Assembly: GCF_009931695.1 (NCBI RefSeq)
Contig: NZ_CP048000.1
Location: 804,501-868,500 of the forward strand
Length of the DNA: 64,000 nt
Origin: Anaerocolumna sedimenticola
GTDB lineage: Bacteria > Bacillota > Clostridia > Lachnospirales > Lachnospiraceae
Reading direction: 5' to 3'
Shown: positions 9,386 through 18,858 of the stretch, piece after piece
Position numbering within the stretch: position 1 is the stretch's first letter
Layout of the letters: every line of letters starts with the position of its first letter
Notes under the pieces: generated by a model
Database searches by the model: none
Seen by the model: the letters and a program-made list of their open reading frames with translations, nothing else
Told to the model about the DNA's origin: nothing
Translations under genes and position numbers: made by a program

Positions 9386-10060
9386 CTACTTATAAACAAT
9401 CTCAGGCCCGGATGCCTTATCCGCATAAACAAAATATCTTTGATTCTTGATTCCTACAACTGCCCCAAAGGGATAGCAGGTGTAAAGGATTAATTCTTCT
9501 TTGTCCTGATTTAGATTATAAGCACTGGTATCCGCTGCGCTTTTAATTTCCATGTGGGTTACTTTGTAATTATAGATACCGTAGTTTGTAGTAATTACAA
9601 GCATATCCCCCTCTTTCACGGATTCCAGAGGTTCAAAGTAGGTACTGTCATGGCCGCCGATGAGAATCGGTTTATTATTACCGGGTATAAAGCTTCCGAT
9701 ATATTGGCCTACTCCTTTTTTTAATACCTTATCGGAATCGCCGAAATAAACAGGAGCCTTAAGATTTACCCGTTCACAGGTAAGATTGGCATAAAGAGTT
9801 TCATATTCCGGCAGTTGAACCTCTTTATTTTGAATGTAATCCACTGCTTTTACACTATTTTCGTTGTAGATGGAATCCAGCTCAGACGTAAACTTCGGAG
9901 TACTGTTGGTAAATACCATACCTGCTACGGAAGATACCATGTCAACTACCGGCCGCCCTGCCATATAGATTAAGCTATATCCGATTACGGTATATAACAA
10001 TGGTATATAGAAATATTTAGTTACATTATGAATCCTATGTCTTTTCGTGTGTTTGCTCAT
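9386..10060 (-). CDS. Class D-like sortase, second copy
   Basis: The 224-residue protein has an N-terminal membrane anchor (about 17-35) and the sortase catalytic set: IGGHDSTYF for His, LYTCYPFG for Cys and NQRYFVYAD for Arg. It closely parallels the copy at 2626-3303, including the LKAPVYFGDSDKVLKKGVGQY segment. Sortases join secreted proteins to the wall or to one another. The gene lies downstream of the secreted protein gene 10082-10873, whose C-terminus has a motif-helix-basic pattern. Confidence 0.9.
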   Translation of the reverse strand: MSKHTKRHRIHNVTKYFYIPLLYTVIGYSLIYMAGRPVVDMVSSVAGMVFTNSTPKFTSELDSIYNENSVKAVDYIQNKEVQLPEYETLYANLTCERVNLKAPVYFGDSDKVLKKGVGQYIGSFIPGNNKPILIGGHDSTYFEPLESVKEGDMLVITTNYGIYNYKVTHMEIKSAADTSAYNLNQDKEELILYTCYPFGAVVGIKNQRYFVYADKASGPEIVYK

Positions 10061-10081
10061 ATTATCTCCTTACAACTTCCG

Positions 10082-10873
10082 TTAACTACATCTATCTTCT
10101 TCCTCCCGTAAGGTAAACAGTCCATAATACTTTGCCGTAACGATACAGGTTATAATAAGGGAAATCAAAACCGCACCAACAACTAAGGTACCATTAAATC
10201 GGAATCCGGTGTTTTTAATAACCGTCTCTGCAGACATTACCGCTTTTCCTTTCTGATCGATCACCTTTACTTCATTTTGGCTTAAATCATAGGATACGGA
10301 CACTCCCATCCTGGAAGATATTTCTTTAGCCGAATTAATAAGCTCCTCTAAGGACATGATGGTATAATTCAGAGTGTTCTGTGCTATTTCCGATTTAGAA
10401 TTTCCTATGCTGTTTAAGGCTTTGGAAGTACTTTGAATAACTAAATCCTTCCTATCCGTTTCAGAATTATTACTCTCTGACTTGCTGTTAGCAGCCTTAC
10501 CTTTATTATTACCGCCTTCATTCTTGTTACCGCCTGCTGCTTCGTCACTGTTTTCTGCTTTTTCCTGCTCTTTTTCACTTAAGTTTAAGTAACCCCTTGC
10601 TACTCCCTGGGGAGCTAACTCTGCCATCTTGGCAAATATCATACTTTTCTGTTCATCTGTGATATTTACCCCATCCTGGTTTAGGTAATTGATTCCCTGA
10701 TTAATATATTTGGAATCAACGGTATAGTATTTTCCGTCTACCATAAAACCTGCCCTGACTCGATTAATGATTTCCTGTTCGTTGCTGTTAATTCCGGATG
10801 CTCCGTAACAAACCTGACTGCTTAGAAAAAGGAGCAGGATAAAAAAGCATCCGCTATATATTATTTTTCTCAT
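10082..10873 (-). CDS. Secreted protein with C-terminal membrane anchor, paralogue of 3321-4091
   Basis: The 263-residue protein has a signal peptide (MRKIIYSGCFFILLLFLSS), a conserved domain containing INYLNQDGVNITDEQK, and an Asn/Lys/Ser-rich linker. A short beta segment follows, then TVIKNTGF, a membrane helix and the acidic-basic tail LREEEDRCS. It matches the other copy in order and in the VIKNTGF motif. The paired sortase gene follows by 21 bases. A scaffold or adhesin role is inferred only from this architecture. Confidence 0.78.
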   Translation of the reverse strand: MRKIIYSGCFFILLLFLSSQVCYGASGINSNEQEIINRVRAGFMVDGKYYTVDSKYINQGINYLNQDGVNITDEQKSMIFAKMAELAPQGVARGYLNLSEKEQEKAENSDEAAGGNKNEGGNNKGKAANSKSESNNSETDRKDLVIQSTSKALNSIGNSKSEIAQNTLNYTIMSLEELINSAKEISSRMGVSVSYDLSQNEVKVIDQKGKAVMSAETVIKNTGFRFNGTLVVGAVLISLIITCIVTAKYYGLFTLREEEDRCS

Positions 10874-10975
10874 AGATTTCTTATTTCCGGATAATACTGT
10901 TAAAGCCCTTTCTCAGAATAAACTGAGAATAATCGTATTTTCCGCCTGACTCCTTTCTATTATCTTTTCTTTTAT

Positions 10976-11122
10976 AGGTAATTGCAAAACTCACATATTG
11001 TATCTATATACCATGCAATTAATACAATTTCAGAGCTGAATTTTGCCCATAGGGCAACTGAAGCTAAAAACAAGTATTAATTGTATGGTATATCCAAAAA
11101 ACTATATCGTTTCCCATATCCT
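10976..11122. repeat. MITE-like palindromic repeat, copy 1
   Basis: The 147-base element begins AGGTAATTGCAAAACT. It carries long inner arms (ATACCATGCAATTAATAC against GTATTAATTGTATGGTAT) around a core containing GAGCTGAATTTTGCCC. The core is the reverse complement of that in the copy at 49828-49975. No gene is inside. It occupies the gap upstream of 10082-10873. Confidence 0.75.
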
Positions 11123-11136
11123 AAACTTTCCTTGCA

Positions 11137-11182
11137 ATAGAAAGTTCCTCTCTTTATAACTATCATGAGGGGAACTTTCTAT
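11137..11182 (-). terminator. Stem-loop downstream of the Big2 gene
   Basis: ATAGAAAGTTCCTC and GAGGGGAACTTTCTAT can pair to form a long stem just after the stop of the 11221-13221 gene. There is no clear T run, so it may stabilise the transcript rather than terminate it. Confidence 0.5.
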
Positions 11183-11220
11183 CTACACTATCCGGTTTCT
11201 ATATCTCATGTATTTTTTAT

Positions 11221-13221
11221 TTATTCATAAACCTTCGTTGGTTCTATCCTCTTACCACCTATACGAACGGTAATCCTGGATGTTGTATTACCTTTTACGG
11301 TAACCGTACCGGCATCACTGTCCACCTTAATATAATATACGGAAGTAGCTGCAGAACCGTCTTTGTTTTTGATTTGAATTGGATTATACCCTTCCCCATT
11401 AACTGCTTTTACAACAATAATATAATTGTCTTTTGGATAAGGGAAATCAAAATTAATAGGTTCAACTTCAAACTTAAATATATTTGCCAGGTTATTAATC
11501 GTAATCGTTACTCCCTCTACCTTAACGGTAGCTGGACCGGATTTGGCGTCAGATGCATAAACTGTTTCTTTTACAGTTTTGCTACCGGAGCCGCCGCCAC
11601 CGCCGCCACCGGAGGATGGATTACTGGGTTGTGGTATTTCATGGGTTCCTCCGGGTTCAACGTCTTTCCCGTCAACGACGGTACCGTTTGAATTATCTCC
11701 CACTTCTACAGTTGCACCGGGTACATCAACACTGTTATTATTACCTTCAATTTTAACGTTAGTAACGGTACCGTCACCGGTTATGGTTGACTGATTGCCT
11801 TGGGATAAAACAGTACCTACCGTACCGCTATCTGTAACATGAACCGTTGTATTATTACCGGTAGATACGATATTACCTACCGTGGAGGTAACTATAATGC
11901 TGCTGCCCTGACCGGCATTATTAATCGTTGTAACCGGTTTATTACAGGTTACGGAAGCTCCATTAGAAGCAGCGTCAATATTAAGAGTTGCAGCGGTTAC
12001 ATTAACAACTGCTGCTAACTGACCTGTTACTGTTAAACTTCCAACTGTAGATTTCTCTGCTTCGGTCGTTCCTGCATCATTCAGGGCCAGACTCTGACCC
12101 GTAGTACCCTGAGCAGACAGACTGGTAATCTCACAAGCTTTCATGTTAATATCTACCTTGGCATTTGAGGCTGCGGATACGAAAAGAGCACCCTTATACC
12201 CTTCCAAAGATAAGCTGATATTTCCTGTGTCTTTTGCATCCAGTTTAATTTCCTGTACTTCACTTCCGTCACCCTGTATGATTTTTATGGAAGTTTCCGT
12301 AATTATAATGTTGATTTTCGTATTGCCTGTTACATTAATTACCGGGATTTTAATCTCATCTGCAAGAGATAAGCCGTAACTTAACCTGGTCTGTGGCTGT
12401 TTTGACAGATCTTTCACATTAACATTCTTAATATCACATTCATTTAAATTTAAAGCATACCCTGCATTATTCTCAAGATTTAAGGTTCCGGCAATTCTTA
12501 ATTTATTAAAATTAATCTGAGCCTCCCCTACTGAATTATCAATGGATACATTTCCGTATACCTGACCGGAAACCGTTATTTTTCCGTCTATTACATCCTT
12601 ACTTGTTAAAGAAAGATTGTTAAGAACGGTTACTTTCATTTTGGCACTCTTTTTACTGCCGTCCATTGCTGCTGCCGTTATGGTTGCAGTACCCGGAGCG
12701 ACTGCTTTTATTTCGCCTAAAGCTGAAACAGACACTACTTTCTTATTGGATGTAGTAAATTTAAGCGTTTTATTGGCGGCGTTCTTAGGTAGGACTACTT
12801 CCTCTGCCCAGATCTTATCGCCAATTATCATTTCCTGGGCTTTTTTCATGGTAATGGAGGATACTTTTACAGAAGGATTAACTTTTACGGTACATACCGC
12901 TTTATATTCTTTCCCTTGAATTTTACCAGTTGCGGTAATGGTAACACTGCCTTTATTGAAAGCAGTAACAACTCCTTTTGTTGATACCTTCGCTATGTAG
13001 GTATTACTACTGGTCCACTTAACGGCTACTGCTTTACCGTTTTGATCCTTTGCTTTTAACGTAGTACTGGCCCCTGCTGTAATCGTTACCGATGTTTTAC
13101 TTAAGTTAATCTTAGCTGATTCTTTCGCAGATACTATACCGGTATTCATTGATATTCCGGCTATTATCATTACTAACATCACGATATACGCTGTTATTCT
13201 TGAATATTTTCTTTTCAACAC
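11221..13221 (-). CDS. Large secreted surface protein with Big2 (Ig-like) repeats, second copy
   Basis: The 666-residue protein starts at a GTG after GGAGG and has a signal peptide. Two Big2 repeats follow (VKWTSSNTYIAKVSTKGVVTA and a second with TSNKKVVSVSALGEIKAV). A long stretch of short Asn/Val/Ile/Thr beta repeats, likely a solenoid, precedes a Ser/Gly-rich linker and a C-terminal beta domain. The order matches 4272-6008. No LPXTG motif is seen. A surface adhesin or matrix role is likely from the family, not shown. Confidence 0.83.
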   Translation of the reverse strand: MLKRKYSRITAYIVMLVMIIAGISMNTGIVSAKESAKINLSKTSVTITAGASTTLKAKDQNGKAVAVKWTSSNTYIAKVSTKGVVTAFNKGSVTITATGKIQGKEYKAVCTVKVNPSVKVSSITMKKAQEMIIGDKIWAEEVVLPKNAANKTLKFTTSNKKVVSVSALGEIKAVAPGTATITAAAMDGSKKSAKMKVTVLNNLSLTSKDVIDGKITVSGQVYGNVSIDNSVGEAQINFNKLRIAGTLNLENNAGYALNLNECDIKNVNVKDLSKQPQTRLSYGLSLADEIKIPVINVTGNTKINIIITETSIKIIQGDGSEVQEIKLDAKDTGNISLSLEGYKGALFVSAASNAKVDINMKACEITSLSAQGTTGQSLALNDAGTTEAEKSTVGSLTVTGQLAAVVNVTAATLNIDAASNGASVTCNKPVTTINNAGQGSSIIVTSTVGNIVSTGNNTTVHVTDSGTVGTVLSQGNQSTITGDGTVTNVKIEGNNNSVDVPGATVEVGDNSNGTVVDGKDVEPGGTHEIPQPSNPSSGGGGGGGSGSKTVKETVYASDAKSGPATVKVEGVTITINNLANIFKFEVEPINFDFPYPKDNYIIVVKAVNGEGYNPIQIKNKDGSAATSVYYIKVDSDAGTVTVKGNTTSRITVRIGGKRIEPTKVYE

Positions 13222-13462
13222 TGCACCTCCGCCTGATTTTATTGTAAATATTTACCAGCTCCTAAAAGTATAAAACAGTTCATTTTTAGAAGCAAGTGAA
13301 ACTTTGCATAATGATCCAATTCTTATCGCAGAAATTTTTATATTATACACGATTAATCAATAATATAACGGCATAGTTTCTGATTGGTTTTAAAAGTTTA
13401 TAAAGTCATCTTTATCGACATTTCCTTACACGTCTTATTTTCATTAAAGCTATATTTTCATA

Positions 13463-14188
13463 TTATATGTATTGATTACGGATTATTTTCTTCTGGTTTT
13501 CCCGTAATAGTTCATTGGTATATGCTTCTCCGTATTTTTTAGTTAGATAAGCGGCACACTTCTTTAATCTGGGTGATTTTTCTTCATCACTATGGGAATC
13601 CGTAGCGATAATATGAACCAGATTGTTTTTTAATAACTTTCTGGTTATCCTTTTATAAGTAAAACCGTTATCCCCTATAATACTTTGTGCATTTATCTGA
13701 ACATATGCACCCATATGAATTACTTCCTGAACCTGCTCTAAATCTTTGACCAGATTATCATAACGTTCTATATGGGCAAGGATTGGGATATAACCGTTTA
13801 TCAGAATTTCCTGAACTGCTTTTTTCATATATGGATAATCTGCCATAACCGAAAATTCCACCAGGAGGTATCTTGAATCTGCCAAGGCAGGTATCTGCTT
13901 ATTTTTTAAAAGTTTGATACATTCATGGCTGTAATAAATCTCACCTCCCAGATTCAAAATCATCTCTGGCAAAGATTTATTCAGTTCTTCCGTTACCCTG
14001 TTCCGGCAATCTATGAGCTCAGGCAAGGATGGTATTTTACCACCCGTGTAAAAATGCGGAGTCGCTATTATGGTTCTGATTCCTTCTTCGTATGCGATTT
14101 TAAACATATTGATGGTCTGTTCCATACTTTCAGCTCCATCGTCTAGTCCCGGTAAAATATGACTATGTATATCAATATATCCTTCCAT
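13463..14188 (-). CDS. CpsB/YwqE-type PHP-domain protein-tyrosine phosphatase, second copy
   Basis: The PHP motifs are intact: DIHSHILPGLDDGAE, ATPHFYTG, AHIERYD and ATDSHSDEEKSP. The start at the ATG following AAAGGAGTGGAT is preferred to a GTG two codons earlier. The protein would be a Mn-dependent phosphotyrosine phosphatase acting on CpsD-type kinases. It is encoded apart from a kinase gene: the next downstream gene is the Big2 protein and the upstream one a secreted protein. Confidence 0.9.
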   Translation of the reverse strand: MEGYIDIHSHILPGLDDGAESMEQTINMFKIAYEEGIRTIIATPHFYTGGKIPSLPELIDCRNRVTEELNKSLPEMILNLGGEIYYSHECIKLLKNKQIPALADSRYLLVEFSVMADYPYMKKAVQEILINGYIPILAHIERYDNLVKDLEQVQEVIHMGAYVQINAQSIIGDNGFTYKRITRKLLKNNLVHIIATDSHSDEEKSPRLKKCAAYLTKKYGEAYTNELLRENQKKIIRNQYI

Positions 14189-14228
14189 ATCCACTCCTTT
14201 GTATTTACTTTCTAGAGGGCAATCATTA

Positions 14229-15074
14229 CTATCTCACATCAAGCCACAGATATTCTTTACCGGATTCATTATTATCGGAATCAATTGCATAATATAACAG
14301 TACATAATCACCGGCCTTATCCATATCAAAGTACCCTATAATATGAATTCTTTGAAACAAGGAATTATTGTTATCTTTATCATCCACTATCTTATCCACA
14401 TAGGACAGGGCGTCAAACCTCTCTCCCCTCTTCAACTTAACTTCGTGGGTTTTTAATATCAGGGACGGATACTTTACGGAAGCAGATATTTTTATTTGAT
14501 TTAAAGCAGAACCTGTTGTTACCGGATTGCCTGTTACCTCGGAGGGGTTCATACCCTTGACATTACCGGCTCCCGCCGTTACTCCGGTTCTCTGAGCAGC
14601 CTCTGTTGTTTCCACTCCCTGGGAATCCTCAGGTGCATTTGCCGCAGTTCCTTCCGATAAAACTTTCGTATCTGCTTCTTTACCGGCCGTATTCTCCCCA
14701 TTCGCTTTCGAATCCGTTACAGAGGTTATTTTATTCCCCTGGCCGGCGGTTTTTGGCTTGTACGGCACTATCACCTCTTTCTTGGTAATATTATTATTGG
14801 AATCTTTAGCAACATAAGTTATCTTTGCTGTAAAACTGTCTAACATAGGCAGAATATTCTCAACCATAACGGTGTTTGTGACATCGCCATCCTCTGCATC
14901 CTTTGCAGAAACATGTTTCAGTAAGGTATCCTCCGGTTCATCTTCCGTATAAACAGCGGAATTCTCCGCATAGGTAATTATCGGACCGGTTTTATCTTCC
15001 GCTGCCAGTAACCGGACTAATATACTAAGTAACAGAAATATCCCTATACCGGACACAATCATAAACTTTTTCAT
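14229..15074 (-). CDS. Membrane-anchored extracellular protein with DUF5011/HYR-like domain
   Basis: The 281-residue protein has an N-terminal membrane anchor or signal (residues 4-24). A short Ig-like domain follows, with the typical phrase VSAKDAEDGDVTNTV and a KITYVAKDSNNNITKKEV strand pair. A Thr/Ala/Gly-rich linker leads to a C-terminal domain ending YYAIDSDNNESGKEYLWLDVR, which looks like a second copy of the same fold. Such domains are common in surface proteins. It sits between the phosphatase and kinase genes, so a role in the exported polysaccharide machinery is possible. Confidence 0.7.
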   Translation of the reverse strand: MKKFMIVSGIGIFLLLSILVRLLAAEDKTGPIITYAENSAVYTEDEPEDTLLKHVSAKDAEDGDVTNTVMVENILPMLDSFTAKITYVAKDSNNNITKKEVIVPYKPKTAGQGNKITSVTDSKANGENTAGKEADTKVLSEGTAANAPEDSQGVETTEAAQRTGVTAGAGNVKGMNPSEVTGNPVTTGSALNQIKISASVKYPSLILKTHEVKLKRGERFDALSYVDKIVDDKDNNNSLFQRIHIIGYFDMDKAGDYVLLYYAIDSDNNESGKEYLWLDVR

Positions 15075-15135
15075 ACTTACTCCCTAAAACATACCGCAGG
15101 TTGGCCTGCGATACTGCCATAACTATTAAACCAAC

Positions 15136-15825
15136 CTATTTCCCATAATAACTTCCATAATAAGATCCGTAATATGTTCCATAATGCCGGTTATGTTTTA
15201 ATCCTACTTTATTTAATACCGCACCGAGAATGCGGCAGTTACCTTTCTCCAGCTGCTTTACTACTTTCTGTACAAATTTATAACTGGTTGCCTTGGCCTG
15301 TATCACTATAATAACCCCATCGCAGAATTCTGCCACATTGGCACTGTCAATCACAAGACCCAGGGGTGGTGTGTCGATAATGACATAATCATATATTTCA
15401 CGTTGTGATTCGACTAACTCCTTAAACATATCACTTCCCAGAAGATCCGCAGGGTTCGGCGGGGTTGGTCCGGTAAATACCACATCCAGATTCTCGATAT
15501 TCGTATGGTATATAATTTCCTCTAATTGATTCATTCCGGACAGATACTCAGATAATCCGTTGGTAGCTTTATCCAGCTTTAACCGCCCAATCAGAACCGA
15601 CTTTCTTAAATCCGCATCAATAAACAGTACTTTTTTACCGCCTTCCGCTATGGAAGTAGCCAGCTGAAAGGATACCACCGTTTTGCCTTCATTGGGTGTA
15701 CAGCTGGTAATACAAATGGTTTTCACGCTTTTACCGCAGAATAAAATATTGGTTCTTAAGGTATTGTAGGCTTCATTGCTGCTGAAATTGAAATTAGTAG
15801 TACGTTCAAAATTAATAACTTGCAT
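15136..15825 (-). CDS. CpsD/YwqD-type bacterial tyrosine kinase
   Basis: The 229-residue protein has Walker A in SCTPNEGKTVVSFQLA, Walker A-prime in VLFIDADLRKS, and Walker B in YDYVIIDTPPLG. The C-terminal Tyr cluster HYGTYYGSYYGSYYGK is the autophosphorylation tail of bacterial BY-kinases. The start overlaps the stop of the Wzz gene by 14 bases, so the two are coupled. It is the cytoplasmic kinase half of the Wzz/kinase pair, counteracted by the CpsB phosphatases nearby. Confidence 0.95.
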   Translation of the reverse strand: MQVINFERTTNFNFSSNEAYNTLRTNILFCGKSVKTICITSCTPNEGKTVVSFQLATSIAEGGKKVLFIDADLRKSVLIGRLKLDKATNGLSEYLSGMNQLEEIIYHTNIENLDVVFTGPTPPNPADLLGSDMFKELVESQREIYDYVIIDTPPLGLVIDSANVAEFCDGVIIVIQAKATSYKFVQKVVKQLEKGNCRILGAVLNKVGLKHNRHYGTYYGSYYGSYYGK

Positions 15826-16585
15826 TGCTTATACCTCCCTTATACCCCTTTTTATAAGCCCTTTTCAGTGCTGCCCTGACTTTTTTGGATTCGACAATAC
15901 TCTCTTCAATGGGAATGGTCCCAAGCGTCGTAAGCCCCAAATACTTTTCAATATCCTCACTTTTTTTAATGGTATCATCTAACAGATAAATAAGAAGTAT
16001 AACAAAAATAGAAAGAATTATTCCGGCTGCTCCGCCGATTAACACATTATTTAAAAAGTTAGGGGAGGAGGGCCCGGTTGGTATATTACCCGGTTCTACA
16101 ATATTGGCTTTTTCCATCTCCATAATGGATACCATACGTTGGGAGGATACTTCACCGATGGAATCCGCTAATTTTTTAGCTATGTAAGGGTCACTGTATT
16201 TTACCGTTATCTCCAGGATACGCGTATCGGTGGGAGTATTTACCGTGATTGCATTACTTAACTCTTCATGGGTCATATTAAGGCTCAGATCACTGATTAC
16301 CTGTTCCGTTACCGGTCTGCTCTTAACCAGTACCTGATAATCCCTGGTAAGCTGGGTGCCGGTCTGCAGGTCGGAATATGTGGTGAATTTCTCTGTGTCC
16401 TGCCTGTTAATAACATATATCTTAGTAGTTGACTCATAGACGGGTTTTAATAAGATCTTGGTAAATATCCCGGCTGACAATGCACATATAATTCCGGCAA
16501 AAACAATAATCCAAACTTTATCGATTAAAACAAAAAATAATTCTTTTAAATCAATTTCAATTTCGTCTCTACTTTCCTTCTCCAT
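15812..16585 (-). CDS. Wzz/YveK-type chain-length and kinase adaptor protein, second copy
   Basis: The 257-residue protein has a first membrane segment near 25-45, an extracellular domain with QTGTQLTRDYQVLVKSRPV, the proline motif GPSSPNFLNN, a second membrane segment, and a cytoplasmic tail. It parallels 148-933 in layout. Its stop overlaps the kinase start. The phosphatase copy 16656-17381 is directly upstream, completing a phosphatase, adaptor and kinase set. Confidence 0.93.
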   Translation of the reverse strand: MEKESRDEIEIDLKELFFVLIDKVWIIVFAGIICALSAGIFTKILLKPVYESTTKIYVINRQDTEKFTTYSDLQTGTQLTRDYQVLVKSRPVTEQVISDLSLNMTHEELSNAITVNTPTDTRILEITVKYSDPYIAKKLADSIGEVSSQRMVSIMEMEKANIVEPGNIPTGPSSPNFLNNVLIGGAAGIILSIFVILLIYLLDDTIKKSEDIEKYLGLTTLGTIPIEESIVESKKVRAALKRAYKKGYKGGISNASY

Positions 16586-16655
16586 TTATCACACATACCT
16601 TTCGTTTTTCTAAGCCGTATATATGCCATATGGCCATTCAGAAATAATTCCTTTG

Positions 16656-17381
16656 TTATATTTTCACATTATGAATAAGCTTTTTTGTATTTTCTATCAA
16701 TAATTGGTTAATCACCTGATCTCCGCATTTTTTACGGATCCTGTTAAGGCCTTCCGACATCCTGGGAGCCCTGTTATAATCAGAATGGGAATCCGTGCTT
16801 ATAATATGCACCAGGTCATATTTAATTAAATTCATACAAAATGCCATTCTTTTATCTGTTATTTTCCTGTTGAAACTGGCTATGTTCATCTGCATATAAC
16901 ACCCAAGATGGATTAAGTCATAAATACCCTCATAGTTGCGGTACAAACAGTCATACCTTTCTACATGGGCAAGAATCGGAAAATAACCGTATATCAGCAA
17001 ACGGTGAATTCCGGTTTTTATGGTTTCATAGGTATCCGTTCCGGCAAATTTCACAAGAACATATCTGGTACCTGCAAGTGTAAGTGCCTTCTCCTTTCTT
17101 AAGTGTTCTATAATATCTTCACTGTAAAAAACTTCATTACCAATATCTATGGTAAAATTCTCATCAATTTTTTCTGCTTCTGCCTGTACTGCCTTAAGTT
17201 TATTATAAAGTTCTTCCTTATCGGCATTTCTGCAGCCCACGCTGTAATGAGGTGTCGCTATAATATATGTAATTCCTTCTTCGTAAGCTATTTTCAGCAT
17301 GTTTTTTGTCTGTTCCATACTGACCGAACCATTATCCACCTGGGGCAGTATATGGCTATGTATGTCAATTAATTGATTCAA
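16656..17381 (-). CDS. CpsB/YwqE-type PHP-domain protein-tyrosine phosphatase, third copy
   Basis: Motifs DIHSHILPQVDNGS, ATPHYSVG, AHVERYD and STDSHSDYNRAP identify the PHP phosphatase family. The first metal motif reads VDNGS where the other copies have DDGA, so the second Asp is replaced by Asn. I choose a TTG start (MNQLIDIHSH) just after GTAGGAG; the longer reading would overlap the sugar transferase gene by 29 bases. It leads into the Wzz and kinase genes and presumably acts on that kinase. Confidence 0.88.
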   Translation of the reverse strand: MNQLIDIHSHILPQVDNGSVSMEQTKNMLKIAYEEGITYIIATPHYSVGCRNADKEELYNKLKAVQAEAEKIDENFTIDIGNEVFYSEDIIEHLRKEKALTLAGTRYVLVKFAGTDTYETIKTGIHRLLIYGYFPILAHVERYDCLYRNYEGIYDLIHLGCYMQMNIASFNRKITDKRMAFCMNLIKYDLVHIISTDSHSDYNRAPRMSEGLNRIRKKCGDQVINQLLIENTKKLIHNVKI

Positions 17382-17394
17382 GCCTTTTTCACTC

Positions 17395-18813
17395 CTACCT
17401 CGATCCTCTTCCGAATAAAACAACCCATAATGTTTTAAACAATATCTTTATATCGATAAGAATAGACCAGTTGTCAATATATTCCAAATCCAGTTTTACC
17501 ACTTCTTCAAAGTCGGCTATATCACTTCTTCCGCTTACCTGCCATAATCCGGTTAAACCGGATTTTAGGGCAAGACGCCTCTTATGTCTTCCTTCATATT
17601 GAAGAAATTCATCTTCCGTGGGCGGCCTGGTTCCTACCAAACTCATATCTCCTTTTAAGATATTTAGGAATTGAGGAAATTCATCCAGACTGGTTTTACG
17701 TAAGAAATTGCCCACTTTGGTGATTCTGGGATCATTTTTTATTTTAAACATGAATCCGTTCATTTCATTTTGCGCGAAAAGCTCCTGCTTTCTGGCTTCC
17801 GCATCCACATACATGGAACGGAATTTATAGATCCGAAAGCGTCTGCCGTTTTTACCCACTCTTATCTGGGAAAAGAAAACAGGTCCCGGCGATTCAATCA
17901 TAATGGCAGGTGCAATAAATATGGTTAAAATAACAGTTAAAATACAGCCTACCAACCCGCCGATAATATCTAAGATACGTTTAAGCTGCAGCTGGCTTTC
18001 ATCAAATAATTTAGAACTGAATGTCAGGACATGATAACCGCTTATTTCCTGAATAATCTTTTCATGAATCTTTAGTCCAAAAGTATTAATACTTAAATTA
18101 GCCGTAATTCCCATATTTTCAAATTCCAGTATGGTTTCCTCCAGATTTAAATTAAATGGGAAATCATTTGGGATATGGATAAATACTTCATCCAATACCT
18201 GATGTTTGGCAACTTCAAACATATCGATAAAGTCGGCTTTTACTTCAATCCCATCAATAACTTCACCAACCATATGTTTATCCAGAATCGTTAAATACGT
18301 AACCTGATACTCCCAGTCATTTTCCCTCTTTATTCGGCTTAACACTTCTTTCACCTGATTCGAGGTAGTTATAATCATTATTTTCTTGCTGGAGGAACTT
18401 TTTTTATAAAATGCCAGAAGTATGATTTTATAGTATTGTCTGGCTATATACATAATCAGAATATTTAACAGGAAAAAACAGAAAAAAAATAACCTGGAAT
18501 ACGTCGTACCCTCTTGAAAGATAAAGATAACCGCAGTGGAGGTAACTGCCAGGATACAGTTTATCTTAATAACGACTATCATTTCTTCCCAGTATCCTCT
18601 TTTAAATAATCTGCTGTAACTATCATAAAAATAATAAATGGCCGTATATAATAAAAGCACATAAACCGATGCAAAGCTGTATACGTTATTGTACCAGTAT
18701 CGTGTTATGTTACCGTACCGTATCCATGTAGCCAGCAGGAAGGAGATTACAATACAGCACAGATCCACAAACAATAAGTACTTATTGGGCGTATCCTTCT
18801 TCATTAAATCCAT
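17395..18813 (-). CDS. Undecaprenyl-phosphate sugar-1-phosphate transferase, second copy
   Basis: The protein has about five N-terminal membrane segments, a central CoA-binding-like domain, and the sugar transferase domain with KRILDIIGG, SPGPVFFSQIRVGKNGRRF, YKFRSM, DEFPQFLNILKGDMSLVGTRPP and KSGLTGLWQ. It is closely similar to 6101-7513 over its whole length. It starts polysaccharide repeat synthesis by loading a sugar phosphate on the lipid carrier. The start is at MDLMKK; an ATG four codons upstream lacks a ribosome site. Confidence 0.92.
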   Translation of the reverse strand: MDLMKKDTPNKYLLFVDLCCIVISFLLATWIRYGNITRYWYNNVYSFASVYVLLLYTAIYYFYDSYSRLFKRGYWEEMIVVIKINCILAVTSTAVIFIFQEGTTYSRLFFFCFFLLNILIMYIARQYYKIILLAFYKKSSSSKKIMIITTSNQVKEVLSRIKRENDWEYQVTYLTILDKHMVGEVIDGIEVKADFIDMFEVAKHQVLDEVFIHIPNDFPFNLNLEETILEFENMGITANLSINTFGLKIHEKIIQEISGYHVLTFSSKLFDESQLQLKRILDIIGGLVGCILTVILTIFIAPAIMIESPGPVFFSQIRVGKNGRRFRIYKFRSMYVDAEARKQELFAQNEMNGFMFKIKNDPRITKVGNFLRKTSLDEFPQFLNILKGDMSLVGTRPPTEDEFLQYEGRHKRRLALKSGLTGLWQVSGRSDIADFEEVVKLDLEYIDNWSILIDIKILFKTLWVVLFGRGSR

Positions 18814-18858
18814 TGTAGGTCCCATCCTTCAAAAATAGTTGATACTTTTTCGCAATCA

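Noticed and set aside
10976..11122. CRISPR array or tandem repeats
   Set aside because: There are no regularly spaced repeats with spacers; the elements are single palindromes.
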